Positions 9,093 through 17,199 of a stretch of DNA of 64,000 nt are shown here, in pieces; within the stretch, counting starts at the first letter, position 1; each line of letters starts with the position of its first letter. The notes below the pieces were generated by a model. That model ran no database searches. It was not told where the DNA came from and worked only from the letters and a program-made list of their open reading frames with translations. The stretch comes from Lachnospiraceae bacterium (GTDB lineage Bacteria; Bacillota; Clostridia; Lachnospirales; Lachnospiraceae), in NCBI GenBank assembly GCA_015057635.1, contig SVEB01000104.1:1-64000 (forward strand), written 5' to 3'. A program made the translations under genes and the position numbers.

Positions 9093-10841
9093 CTAATATG
9101 AATACAACAGCCTGCGGCCTTCCTTGGTTTCTAGGAAGTCGCCGTACTGAGCCATATAGGTTTCATAGTAAGCACCCTTTTTTAAAAGCAGTTCGTCGTG
9201 GGTGCCTCGTTCTACAATCTGTCCGCCGTCTAAGATGATGATCTCATCTGCATTGCGTACTGCAGAGATTCGGTGGGCAATGATCAGTTTTGTGGCATTT
9301 ACTTCATTTAACATTTCCTGAATTAAGTGCTCGGTTTCCATATCAAGTGCGGAAGTGGAATCATCAAGAACAAGGATTGGCGTTTTCTTTGCAAGTGCAC
9401 GGGCAATGCTGATACGCTGTTTCTGTCCGCCGGACAGCCCGACACCGCGCTCACCGATCATTGTTTCATAGGTATTCTCCATTCTTTCAATAAAATCTTT
9501 TGCCTGAGCACATTCTAAGGCAGAGACGACGTCCTCATTTTCTACGGTTTCTTTTTTCCCCATCTTAACGTTGGCGGTTACCGTATCAGAAAACAGGAAG
9601 ACATCCTGCATGACTAAGGAGATATTACTGCGGAGTTCCTTTAGTGTTAAATCTTTAATATTGACTCCATCTAAGGTAATGATACCTTCACTGGCATCGT
9701 AAAAACGCTGTAACAGATTGATAATGGATGATTTGCCGGTTCCGGTCGCACCCATGATGCCGATTGTTTTTCCGGCTGGGAGATCGAAAGAGATATCATG
9801 CAGGATTGGCTTCTTATCAATTGTGAGACTGACATGATCGAAGCGGATATGTCCGTCTACATGTTTAAGCTCTACGGGATGTTCCGGTTCTTTGATAAGG
9901 GGCGCCTCATCATAAATCTTCTTGATCTTTTTGCGGGAGGCGATGGCGGAAGCAAAGTCATTAGACAGCCAGCCAATCATCTCCATCGGCCAAACAATAT
10001 TGGTTGTATATAAGGAGAAAGCACCAAGTGTGCCAAGTGTAATCTCACCATTGATTACTAAAAATCCGCCATAGATGATAGCGACTACCGGAAGCAGCTT
10101 GGTGATCAGCTGGAATACCGGCTGGTATTTGATCAACATCTTGGACTGTTTCATATTCAGTTCATAGTAACGGTTATTATGGGATAAGAATTTTTCAATC
10201 TCGAATTTTTCCCTGGCGAATGCTTTCACAGTACGGACTCCTGCGAGATTCTCACTGGCAACCGTATTTAAAACGGCATTTTCTTCACTGATCTCTTCAT
10301 AAACGGTATCCAGCTTCCGTTCCATAATGATTGCAAGCACAGCAACGACAGGCATTGCAATGACCGGAATTAAAAATAGCTTATGGCTTAGTTTAAACAT
10401 GCATGTAAGTACGATGCACGTATGAATGGTTACTTCGATGATTAACATTCCCACATAGCCGAGGGCATTCCAGATCTGATCGATGTCGTCCTTTACACGG
10501 GACATCAGCTCTCCGGTATTGGTACGATCAAAATAGTTGATGGAGAGCGACTGGATATGGCAGAACAGATGGCGTCTCATATCAACAGCGATCCTAGAAC
10601 TTACGGCATCAAATGTGAATTCTTTGATATAGCCAAAGATGCACCGGCCGCATCCGATGATAAAGATCACAAGGAGAAGCGGGGTTAACAAATTGATTTC
10701 ATTCTTACCGATTACATCATCGATGATGCGTTTGGTGATTTGCGGAGTCAGCATATCGAGGCTGACCTGTATAATCATGCAGATAATGGCAAGCACATAA
10801 AAGTACCAGTATCTGAGAATATAGCTTGATATTTTTTTCAT
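9093..10841 (-). CDS. ABC exporter half-transporter, degenerate-site subunit
   Basis: First gene of the exporter pair, with six predicted membrane helices then an ATPase domain. Walker A is GATGTGKSS, the signature is LSGGQKQ, and Walker B is ILVLDDSTSA, with Asp at the catalytic Glu position. This marks the non-hydrolysing site of heterodimeric exporters; the companion gene supplies the deviant LSIGQ that completes it. The start is placed at ATG 10841 (MKKISSYILRYW) because AAAAAAGGAG lies 10 bp upstream. An upstream in-frame ATG at 10895 lacks a ribosome site and would put a polar tail before the first helix. Confidence 0.92.
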   Translation of the reverse strand: MKKISSYILRYWYFYVLAIICMIIQVSLDMLTPQITKRIIDDVIGKNEINLLTPLLLVIFIIGCGRCIFGYIKEFTFDAVSSRIAVDMRRHLFCHIQSLSINYFDRTNTGELMSRVKDDIDQIWNALGYVGMLIIEVTIHTCIVLTCMFKLSHKLFLIPVIAMPVVAVLAIIMERKLDTVYEEISEENAVLNTVASENLAGVRTVKAFAREKFEIEKFLSHNNRYYELNMKQSKMLIKYQPVFQLITKLLPVVAIIYGGFLVINGEITLGTLGAFSLYTTNIVWPMEMIGWLSNDFASAIASRKKIKKIYDEAPLIKEPEHPVELKHVDGHIRFDHVSLTIDKKPILHDISFDLPAGKTIGIMGATGTGKSSIINLLQRFYDASEGIITLDGVNIKDLTLKELRSNISLVMQDVFLFSDTVTANVKMGKKETVENEDVVSALECAQAKDFIERMENTYETMIGERGVGLSGGQKQRISIARALAKKTPILVLDDSTSALDMETEHLIQEMLNEVNATKLIIAHRISAVRNADEIIILDGGQIVERGTHDELLLKKGAYYETYMAQYGDFLETKEGRRLLYSY

Positions 10842-11083
10842 GATGGATGAACTCCTTTTTTCCATTTGCCCATGGGGCATGAATTTACAGGACATAAAAT
10901 ATCCGATAAATAGGGTTTTTGGGTTAAAAAAGCTGGTGGGTTCGTATCCTGCATGCAGAATAGGGAGTCCTTAAGTCATGGGTATGAAAAGATTGCATAA
11001 GGGGCTGATCCGAGCAATCCCGCTTGCACACGGCAATGATAGAAATAGATAAGCAAAGGGTCACAGGTTCCTTGCTTAAAGAC

Positions 11084-11111
11084 AAAAAAAGCCGTGGCAA
11101 GATACCACGGC
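11084..11111 (-). terminator. terminator of the small 11.1-11.3 kb transcript
   Basis: Read on the minus strand: GCCGTGG-TATCTTG-CCACGGC followed by TTTTTTT, a textbook intrinsic terminator facing leftward. Confidence 0.85.
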
Positions 11112-11147
11112 ATAATAGACAAACACATAGAAAACTATGTAATATTG

Positions 11148-11234
11148 TTATATATGCAGACTTAAGGTAATCTCGCATGTAGCATTCTGTATGAAGTTAT
11201 AACCGAAACGATTCTTAAATAATCTGTTGCTCAT
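11148..11234 (-). CDS. 28-residue small protein/peptide, unknown
   Basis: ORF starts MSNRLFKNRFGYNF and ends CEITLSLHI, with AGAGGT 8 bp before the ATG. It sits between a perfect consensus promoter (11323-11351) and a strong terminator (11084-11111), so the transcript of about 230 nt seems dedicated to it. The sequence has basic and aromatic residues in the N-terminal half and one Cys. No export signal is evident. It could be a small regulatory protein, a secreted signal peptide precursor, or a dual-function RNA. No homologue is recognised. Confidence 0.55.
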   Translation of the reverse strand: MSNRLFKNRFGYNFIQNATCEITLSLHI

Positions 11235-11322
11235 GTTTGTTACCTCTCTTTCTTAATATTACAGCTTCGCTGCATAATGGGAATCGTTATGGAAACAAGC
11301 TGTTCCATCAACTTACGAACTC

Positions 11323-11351
11323 ATTATATGCCTCCTTCCAGTTACTGTCAA
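11323..11351 (-). promoter_or_regulatory. perfect consensus sigma-A promoter, leftward
   Basis: On the minus strand: TTGACA (11351-11346), 17-bp spacer, TATAAT (11328-11323). Both hexamers are exact. It drives the 28-codon ORF at 11148-11234. Confidence 0.85.
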
Positions 11352-11485
11352 CCCTGAAAATACAAAAATTGAAAATGAATTACAAAACAAGGAAAGAAAG
11401 AGGCGGATTATATATGAAGTATATGGAAAGGAAATATTAAAGTTTGCTTAAGATTAAGCGACTTCAATATTTATTCATAATTGTA

Positions 11486-11494
11486 TGGTATAAT
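11486..11494 (+). promoter_or_regulatory. extended -10 promoter of alarmone synthetase gene
   Basis: TGGTATAAT, i.e. TG-N-TATAAT, about 105 bp before the start codon; no good -35 is seen. Confidence 0.5.
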
Positions 11495-11599
11495 ATCAAT
11501 AATTGAGTGAAAAGAGAAGTGGTAGGCTGAGAGCAGAATCTCATGCATCAAGCAATATCATTGGGGCAGTTTTAATGAAAAGGAAAAGGTGAGGTTACC

Positions 11600-12568
11600 A
11601 TGGAGTTACCAATGTTTTATAATGAAGCCGATGAATGGAATCGGGCACTGCTGTTGTATGACGCAGCCCTTAAAGAAGTAAATACAAAAATAGAGATCCT
11701 AAACAGCGAATTCAAGCTGGCACATCAGTATAATCCAATTGAACATATTACATCTCGTATCAAATCTCCGCAGAGCATTGCGAAGAAGATGCGACATAAT
11801 CAGCGCGAGCTGACAGTTGAAAATATCATACGATATATCAACGATGTGGCAGGAATTCGTATTATCTGTTCTTTTACATCAGATATCTACCGCATCGCCA
11901 ATCTTATTTCCAAGCAGAGCGACGTGAAAGTATTAAAAGTAAAAGACTATATTAAAACACCGAAGGAAAATGGCTATACAAGCTATCATATGATTGTATC
12001 CGTCCCTATTTTCTTATCGGATGAAGTGATTCCAACTAAGGTGGAGATTCAGATCCGGACGATCGCGATGGATTTCTGGGCCAGCTTAGAGCATAAGATG
12101 TACTATAAGTTTGAAGGAAATGCGCCTGCTCATATCCGGAGAGAGTTAAAGGAATGTGCGGATATCGTATCATTCTTAGATCAGAAGATGTTAGCCCTCA
12201 ATGAAGAAATCAAGGGTTATAACTATGATCCAATGAATACCTATAAGGAACTGATGGCAGACATGTTTCAGGAAAAGGTCAAAGAAGCATACGGAACGGT
12301 TATGGACGACGATGATGACGAGGATGCAATTGAGGCAGTGGGCATTGAGAATAAAAAGGAAGAAGACGTAGTGATCGCCTTAGAACATGCGAAAGGCGAT
12401 GATATGCTTAGTGCCCTTCAGAAAAAGATTATTGAAGAGGCAGATGCGAAGGAAAGTCAGTCCGCGAAACGGGGGCAAGAGAAGACGGAAGAAAAAAGTG
12501 ATAAGATACCATTTCCAACCAATCTTTTTGTAAGGGAGAAGAAAAAGAAGAAGGAAATGAAAGCATAA
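11600..12568 (+). CDS. GTP pyrophosphokinase, small alarmone synthetase (RelQ-like) with charged C-terminal extension
   Basis: Makes (p)ppGpp from ATP and GDP/GTP. The RelA/SpoT synthetase domain spans about 25-215: RIKSPQSIAKK, DVAGIRII, the substrate loop DYIKTPKENGYTSYH, VEIQIRT and DFWASLEHKMYYK. There is no HD hydrolase, TGS or ACT domain, so it is a stand-alone synthetase. RelQ proteins are usually a little over 200 residues; this one has 322. The extra part (about 225-322) is low-complexity, with an acidic run (DDDDDED) and a Lys-rich end. Ribosome site AAGGTGAGG. A cupin gene follows after 24 bp. Confidence 0.9.
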   Translation: MELPMFYNEADEWNRALLLYDAALKEVNTKIEILNSEFKLAHQYNPIEHITSRIKSPQSIAKKMRHNQRELTVENIIRYINDVAGIRIICSFTSDIYRIANLISKQSDVKVLKVKDYIKTPKENGYTSYHMIVSVPIFLSDEVIPTKVEIQIRTIAMDFWASLEHKMYYKFEGNAPAHIRRELKECADIVSFLDQKMLALNEEIKGYNYDPMNTYKELMADMFQEKVKEAYGTVMDDDDDEDAIEAVGIENKKEEDVVIALEHAKGDDMLSALQKKIIEEADAKESQSAKRGQEKTEEKSDKIPFPTNLFVREKKKKKEMKA

Positions 12569-12592
12569 AAAGGGAACAGGGAGGACAAAAGG

Positions 12593-12925
12593 ATGAAACC
12601 ATATGCAGATCTAGCAGAGATTAAGAAGTCTGAGGGGGAAGGAAAGACTTCCTATCGTTTATTGGATGAAGGACACGGATGTGTGGCAGGGTGTACAAGC
12701 GGTGTATCCTACTACCGCAGCACCGAGTATGGCAAGCCGGGGGTACATGCGGACCAGGAAGGTTTTCTTGTGTTAAGCGGTTCTGGTTACGCTAAAATCG
12801 GAGAAGAAGAATTCAAAGTCCATAAAGGAGTATCCTTTATCGCACCAGCAAAGACTCCTCATACCATAAAACGAGATGATACCTGTGAAGCAGTAGAAGT
12901 ATTCTGGTTCCATGCAGCAATCTAA
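12593..12925 (+). CDS. small cupin-domain protein
   Basis: A 110-residue single-domain beta-barrel of the cupin type. The G-x5-H-x11-G-like stretch PGVHADQEGFLVLSGSGYAKIGEEEF and the second motif PAKTPHTIKRDD supply the usual metal-binding His/Glu pattern. Such proteins act as isomerases, dioxygenases or sugar/auxin-type binding proteins; this one cannot be assigned. It is in tandem with the alarmone synthetase and has its own AGGGAGG ribosome site. Confidence 0.8.
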   Translation: MKPYADLAEIKKSEGEGKTSYRLLDEGHGCVAGCTSGVSYYRSTEYGKPGVHADQEGFLVLSGSGYAKIGEEEFKVHKGVSFIAPAKTPHTIKRDDTCEAVEVFWFHAAI

Positions 12926-13059
12926 CGCTAGCATAATATAAAAATTGTTAGTTTATTGCAAGCTTATAAAGAATCTTTATTGAGAAGAAATCCTTATCGC
13001 AGTCGGATACGCTGATATGAAGAAGGTATTCTTTTCAAGAACTGCACATTCCAGCAGAT

Positions 13060-13114
13060 GAAAGAGGAAGAAGAGGCAAGAGCCCAGGGGGCTCTTGCCT
13101 CTTCTTCCTCTTTC
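13060..13114. terminator. bidirectional hairpin: 26-bp perfect inverted repeat
   Basis: Arms 13060-13085 and 13089-13114 are perfectly complementary with a 3-base loop (AGG). It lies between the convergent cupin and S1-protein genes. The outer arms are purine-rich/pyrimidine-rich, so each strand ends in a T/C-rich stretch. Most likely a shared terminator. Confidence 0.75.
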
Positions 13115-13119
13115 GTGCA

Positions 13120-14082
13120 TTACTGCAGTTTGATTCCTTTTAAAAGCGCTCCCAGTCCGGTAGTAGCATCTTCTCCGGTGGAGAACTCCATTGGAGCTTC
13201 ATTTACATCATCAAGAACTTCTTCCGTTTCTTCAACCGCTTTCATGCTTAGGCTGATCTTGCCATCCTTAACATCAAGGATCTTAACATTCACTTCATCC
13301 CCAACCTTAACCACTTCACTTGGGGATTTAATGTGTTTTCCACAGATCTGAGAAATGTGAACAAGGCCGCTTAATCCATCGCTAAGCTGAACGAAGGCGC
13401 CGAATGGCATGATTTTATCCACTTTGCCTTTCGTAACAAGACCGATCTGTAGATGGGAGATACGATCATTCTTCTCACTGGCAGCATGGTCGCGTAATAC
13501 ATCTTTTGCTGAAAGAACAAGCTTTTTTGTATCGCGGTCTGCTGTGATAACATATACTTCTAGTTCCTTGCCAACATAGACAGATGGATCTTCTACATAT
13601 TCCAGTGCCAGTTTGGAAGCCGGGATAAAAGCACGAATTCCCTTTAAATACGTAACGACGCCGGCATTTACCGCTTCTGCAACTTTTACCTTAGCAATCG
13701 TTTTATTCTTTAACATATCTTCAAGGCTTTCCCAGGAAAGGACATCATCTGCCTGTTTTCTGGATAATAAGATATTGCCATCACGATCTTCGCCAATCAC
13801 AGTAGCAGTTACCTGATCACCGATTATCATATCTGCTTTAATGGAGAAGCGGGGATCGTTGCTTAATTCCTCAAGTTTAATGAGGCCTTCGGCATAGTAG
13901 GACAGATCGACGGTTACTTCTGTATCGGAAACACCGATTACGGTACCGGTCACAATATCGCCTTCTTTTAATGTATGAAAAGATTTTGTGATTTCGTCTT
14001 CAAATTCTGACATAGAAGGAATGGATTCCGTTTCCTTTATTTCCTGTGCAGCATTTTCTGCATTTTTCAGTTCTTCGTTCAT
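13120..14082 (-). CDS. S1-domain RNA-binding protein (RpsA-like)
   Basis: 320 residues with three S1 OB-fold repeats, roughly 38-105 (GDIVTGTVIGVSDTEVTVD), 120-190 and 210-280 (KGKVDKIMPFGAFVQLSDGLSGLVHISQI). The last repeat is the most canonical. The length is shorter than proteobacterial S1 (about 557) and close to short Firmicutes RpsA-like proteins. Probably acts in mRNA binding/translation. The start at ATG 14082 is chosen because AGAGGTG lies 6 bp upstream; the GTG at 14091 overlaps that ribosome site. Confidence 0.9.
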   Translation of the reverse strand: MNEELKNAENAAQEIKETESIPSMSEFEDEITKSFHTLKEGDIVTGTVIGVSDTEVTVDLSYYAEGLIKLEELSNDPRFSIKADMIIGDQVTATVIGEDRDGNILLSRKQADDVLSWESLEDMLKNKTIAKVKVAEAVNAGVVTYLKGIRAFIPASKLALEYVEDPSVYVGKELEVYVITADRDTKKLVLSAKDVLRDHAASEKNDRISHLQIGLVTKGKVDKIMPFGAFVQLSDGLSGLVHISQICGKHIKSPSEVVKVGDEVNVKILDVKDGKISLSMKAVEETEEVLDDVNEAPMEFSTGEDATTGLGALLKGIKLQ

Positions 14083-14316
14083 AAAAAGCACCTCTTTCTA
14101 CAGTTTCTTATCGTATCTTTAGTATACCACCATTATCCAAATTAAAAAAGAGGGCGATTACGAACAGAAGAGAGTAATCGGATATTAGGGGGAAGGCAAG
14201 TCGGGAAGAATATGTAATTTTCCATAAAAAAGCGGAACTGGAAGAATAAGAACAAAGCAAGGATAAAACCTCTAAAAAAATTAAAAAATATAAAATTAAT
14301 TAAGATATTATGTACA

Positions 14317-14345
14317 TTGACATTTTTTGCAAGGAGGATTATGAT
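14317..14345 (+). promoter_or_regulatory. promoter of PII-like/antiporter operon
   Basis: TTGACA (14317-14322), 17-bp spacer, TATGAT (14340-14345). Confidence 0.65.
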
Positions 14346-14380
14346 AAATGCCGATGTCATAATAGATGGAGGAATTCTAT

Positions 14381-14719
14381 ATGCAGTTATTGGTTTTAAT
14401 TTTAAAAAGAGTTGAATTAATGGATGAATTATTAAAGAAACTGGCGGAAAGCGGAGTAAAAGGAGCGACCATCTTAGAAGGAAGAGGAATGGCAGAAGCT
14501 CTTGTAAATATGGAAGATCTGCCAATGTTCGGCGTTTTAAGAAGAATTCTAGCGGATGAAGAGAAGGAAACAAGCGAGGTAATGATGTTTGTATTAAAAG
14601 ATGAACAGGCAGTAATAACAAGAAAAGTAATAAAAGAAGTGATCGGAGATTTAAAAGAGCCAAATACCGGCATTATGTTTTCTGTACCGATTACATATGT
14701 AGAAGGGCTTGGTGAATAG
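14381..14719 (+). CDS. PII-like regulatory protein beside cation antiporter
   Basis: 112 residues with the ferredoxin-like alternation of PII/CutA-type trimers. The opening strand MQLLVLILKRVELMDELLKKLAESGVKGATIL... matches the start of PII-like proteins (strand, then KVE/LDELLxxLxExGVxG). The T-loop region lacks the uridylylation Tyr signature of GlnB. The stop lies 2 bp before the antiporter start, so it probably senses a small ligand and controls that transporter. GGAGG lies 8 bp before ATG 14381; the in-frame ATG at 14366 overlaps this site and is not used. Confidence 0.65.
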   Translation: MQLLVLILKRVELMDELLKKLAESGVKGATILEGRGMAEALVNMEDLPMFGVLRRILADEEKETSEVMMFVLKDEQAVITRKVIKEVIGDLKEPNTGIMFSVPITYVEGLGE

Positions 14720-14721
14720 TC

Positions 14722-15888
14722 ATGTTTGAGACATATATGTACCTGGCGGTAGCGTTACTGTTAGCACTGATTGCAGGAAAAATTGTAAAACAGGTCAAAT
14801 TACCGAACGTAACCGGCTATATCATAATGGGACTTTTAGCAGGACCATACTGTCTGAAGCTGATTCCGGCCCATGCAGTTGAGGCGTTTTCCATTATACC
14901 GGAAGTGGCACTTGGATTTATTGCCTTCTCCATTGGTGCAGAATTTAAGCTTTCTTACTTAAAGAAAGTCGGAAAGGCTCCGGTTGTGATTGCAATCACA
15001 GAAGGACTTGGAGCTGTATTTGTAGTGGATCTTATATTAATTGCAACTGGACACGATGTGGCATTCTCACTTGTTCTTGGGGCAATCGCAGCAGCAACAG
15101 CACCGGCAGCAACCTTAATGGTAGTAAAGCAGTATAAGGCAAAGGGACCGGTAACGGATACACTTCTCCCGGTCGTTGCAATCGATGATGCGGTTGCTTT
15201 AATGAGTTTTGGATTATCCGTAGCAGTGGCAAAGGCTATCACTTCAACGGAACAAATCTCCTTATTCAGCACGATCATGAAGCCGGTTGTAGAGATCGTT
15301 GGTGCTTTACTGATCGGTGCAGCATTTGGATTTTTATTTAAACTTTTAGTTCGTTTCTATACAGGACGTGGAAACCGTCTGGCGATTACATATGCCATGA
15401 TCTTTTTATGTCTTGGGATCTGTGACTATTTAGGCTGGTCTTCTCTGCTTGCATGTATGGCCATGAGTGCGATTCTTGTCAACAGTTCAAAGGAATCGGA
15501 AGAGGTGTTTGCGCAGGCAGACCGTGTGACACCGCCAATCTTTATGCTATTTTTCTTCTTATCGGGGGCGGATCTTGATATTAGAATCCTTCCAACGGTA
15601 GGTGTGATCGGTATTCTTTATGTAGTATTCAGAGTCATTGGAAAGGTATTAGGAGCCTTATTGGGTGCGAAGATCTCAAAAGCACCGAAGGTTGTACAGA
15701 AATATCTTGGTTACACTCTGATTCCACAGGCTGGTGTTGCAATCGGTCTTGCAAGCACAGCAATGACGGTTGTTCCGGAATACGGAAAGACCATTCGTAC
15801 CATTATTTTATGCGGTACGGTAATCTATGAGTTAACTGGTCCGGTAATTACAAAGCTGGCCCTTAAGAAGGCGGGAGAAATTGCATAA
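14722..15888 (+). CDS. cation:proton antiporter (CPA2/KefB-NapA type)
   Basis: 388 residues, almost entirely hydrophobic, with about 12-13 membrane helices. It has the family's opening half-site (LPNVTGYIIMGLLAGPYCLKL), a central VVAIDDAVALMSFG with the paired acidic ion-binding residues (DD), and a C-terminal repeat. It lacks the C-terminal TrkA-N/C domains of KefB/KefC, so ligand control probably comes from the coupled PII-like protein. Exchanges Na+ or K+ for protons; the ion is not determinable. Confidence 0.88.
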   Translation: MFETYMYLAVALLLALIAGKIVKQVKLPNVTGYIIMGLLAGPYCLKLIPAHAVEAFSIIPEVALGFIAFSIGAEFKLSYLKKVGKAPVVIAITEGLGAVFVVDLILIATGHDVAFSLVLGAIAAATAPAATLMVVKQYKAKGPVTDTLLPVVAIDDAVALMSFGLSVAVAKAITSTEQISLFSTIMKPVVEIVGALLIGAAFGFLFKLLVRFYTGRGNRLAITYAMIFLCLGICDYLGWSSLLACMAMSAILVNSSKESEEVFAQADRVTPPIFMLFFFLSGADLDIRILPTVGVIGILYVVFRVIGKVLGALLGAKISKAPKVVQKYLGYTLIPQAGVAIGLASTAMTVVPEYGKTIRTIILCGTVIYELTGPVITKLALKKAGEIA

Positions 15889-15938
15889 ATACATGTATCA
15901 GTCGACTCCATCAAAGATGAGAGTTGGAAAACATAAAA

Positions 15939-15977
15939 AGAAAAGCTGCGGCACTTACTAAGTGCAACAGCTTTTTT
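15939..15977. terminator. bidirectional terminator
   Basis: AAAAAGAAAAGCTG-cg-GCACTT / AAGTGC-aa-CAGCTTTTTTT; the hairpin serves the antiporter gene and, on the other strand (A-rich left arm), the convergent gene at 15977-16726. Confidence 0.8.
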
Positions 15978-16726
15978 TAGTTTTCTATTTCATGTATTCT
16001 CTCATATAAGAACGCATTTCCTTGCTTTCCCACACGTTCCACCACACCCATATAGTACAGAATATTCAAGGCAGTGACGGCATGTCCCTGAGGCAGCTTA
16101 GATGCTTTTTGATAGTCTTTTGTGGTAAATGGTATCGGAAGATTATCAGGAAGAAGTTTCTGATAGTCGGAGGCACAATTAAGGCATAACTCATCTACAA
16201 AGCCGACCGGAATGCCGTCATTTCTGGTGGAACCTCTCTTCTTATCACGGCTCCATCCATTTAGCATGCGATACTCCTCTACATTAAGGCGTACAATCTT
16301 AAAACGAAGGTTAGGGTGTTTTAAGTACGGCTTAATGCGGTAAAGCTCCCGAAAAATCTGATAGAAGGACCCGGTCTTTGGGGACTTTCTTGGTGCACTG
16401 ATCTCGCCGGTCTCTTCATTGATCCAGCGCAGCCATTTTGTATGAATGACCGGATAGACAATGGTTACCGGATGATCAGGAAGGAAAGCCTCTAATTTCT
16501 TTCGCATGGTATTAAAGTTTCGGGTCTGGATTTCAATGATTTCATTATCCATTAGGATATCTGCCACGTAAGAGGAGACTTTTCTTTCATGGCAGGACTC
16601 ATCCTCACAGCAGAAATGTTTTAAAACAGCATGAATGGTTTTCTCGCTTAATGTTCCAATACCGTTTGTACACTTCTTCTGATCGATGATTTTATCACAT
16701 GCATTCTTAAATAACTGGTCCTTCAT
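15977..16726 (-). CDS. uncharacterised protein, possible PD-(D/E)XK-like core plus winged-helix end
   Basis: 249 residues. The segment SYVADILMDNEIIEIQTRNFNTM (about 77-99) has an Asp, then a strand with E-I-Q, and a following basic helix (R-KKLEAF). This resembles the D..ExQ/K core of PD-(D/E)XK nucleases. Strands TIVYPVIHTKWLRWIN follow. The C-terminal third (FTTKDYQKASKLPQGHAVTALNILYYMGVVERVG) looks like a winged helix. Cysteines occur in pairs (CCEDESC, CLNC). The gene stands alone between antiporter genes. The nuclease reading is inference. Confidence 0.6.
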   Translation of the reverse strand: MKDQLFKNACDKIIDQKKCTNGIGTLSEKTIHAVLKHFCCEDESCHERKVSSYVADILMDNEIIEIQTRNFNTMRKKLEAFLPDHPVTIVYPVIHTKWLRWINEETGEISAPRKSPKTGSFYQIFRELYRIKPYLKHPNLRFKIVRLNVEEYRMLNGWSRDKKRGSTRNDGIPVGFVDELCLNCASDYQKLLPDNLPIPFTTKDYQKASKLPQGHAVTALNILYYMGVVERVGKQGNAFLYERIHEIEN

Positions 16727-16893
16727 TTTTCACTCCCCATCTATTTTTATCTGTCCGCATAGGGACAGGTAGTATCTGATCTTATTATACTATATTCTGA
16801 AAGGAAGGAAAACATATCTCCCAAAATGGACAGGCATGGGAAGATAAGATGGGATAGAAGAAAATTTAAAGACAAGAAAAACTTGTTTTCGGA

Positions 16894-16922
16894 TTGACAA
16901 AAAATAACAAAAGTGATAATTT
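16894..16922 (+). promoter_or_regulatory. candidate promoter of small ORF
   Basis: TTGACA (16894-16899), 17-bp spacer, TAATTT (16917-16922). Confidence 0.5.
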
Positions 16923-16948
16923 AAAACTGTTAAAGGGGAGTAGTTATC

Positions 16949-17020
16949 ATGTGTGTTCAACATAACCCTGAGAGATCAGTGGACATGCACCTTTGCTTAA
17001 TGGAGGAACGAGACTTTTAG
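16949..17020 (+). CDS. 23-residue ORF, possible small protein
   Basis: MCVQHNPERSVDMHL... ending CLMEERDF, with AAGGGGAG 8 bp before ATG and a promoter just upstream. It contains two Cys and two His. Downstream, a weak hairpin (TAGCAGAC / GTC-A-TGCTA) precedes seven T at 17046-17052. It is 179 bp before the calcium antiporter gene, so it may be a leader peptide or an independent small gene. Coding status unproven. Confidence 0.4.
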   Translation: MCVQHNPERSVDMHLCLMEERDF

Positions 17021-17199
17021 CAGACACTATAGTCATGCTAGAAGTTTTTTTAATTTACAGGAACGCATTTTACAGACTTTGTTATGCTAGGATGACAAAC
17101 GAAGGGGACAGAAGGAAGAGAGCTTAATGATAGGCAAAAGAGCCAGAAAATGTGCCGATGATATAACAGAGAAAAATGAGAGAAAGGGAGAACAGGAAT

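Noticed and set aside
10924..11178. 84-codon minus-strand ORF
   Set aside because: Runs through the terminator at 11084-11111 and overlaps the better supported 28-codon ORF; no ribosome site.
14142..14663. 173-codon minus-strand ORF
   Set aside because: Leu/Phe-rich antisense shadow of the PII-like gene and its promoter; real coding evidence is on the plus strand.
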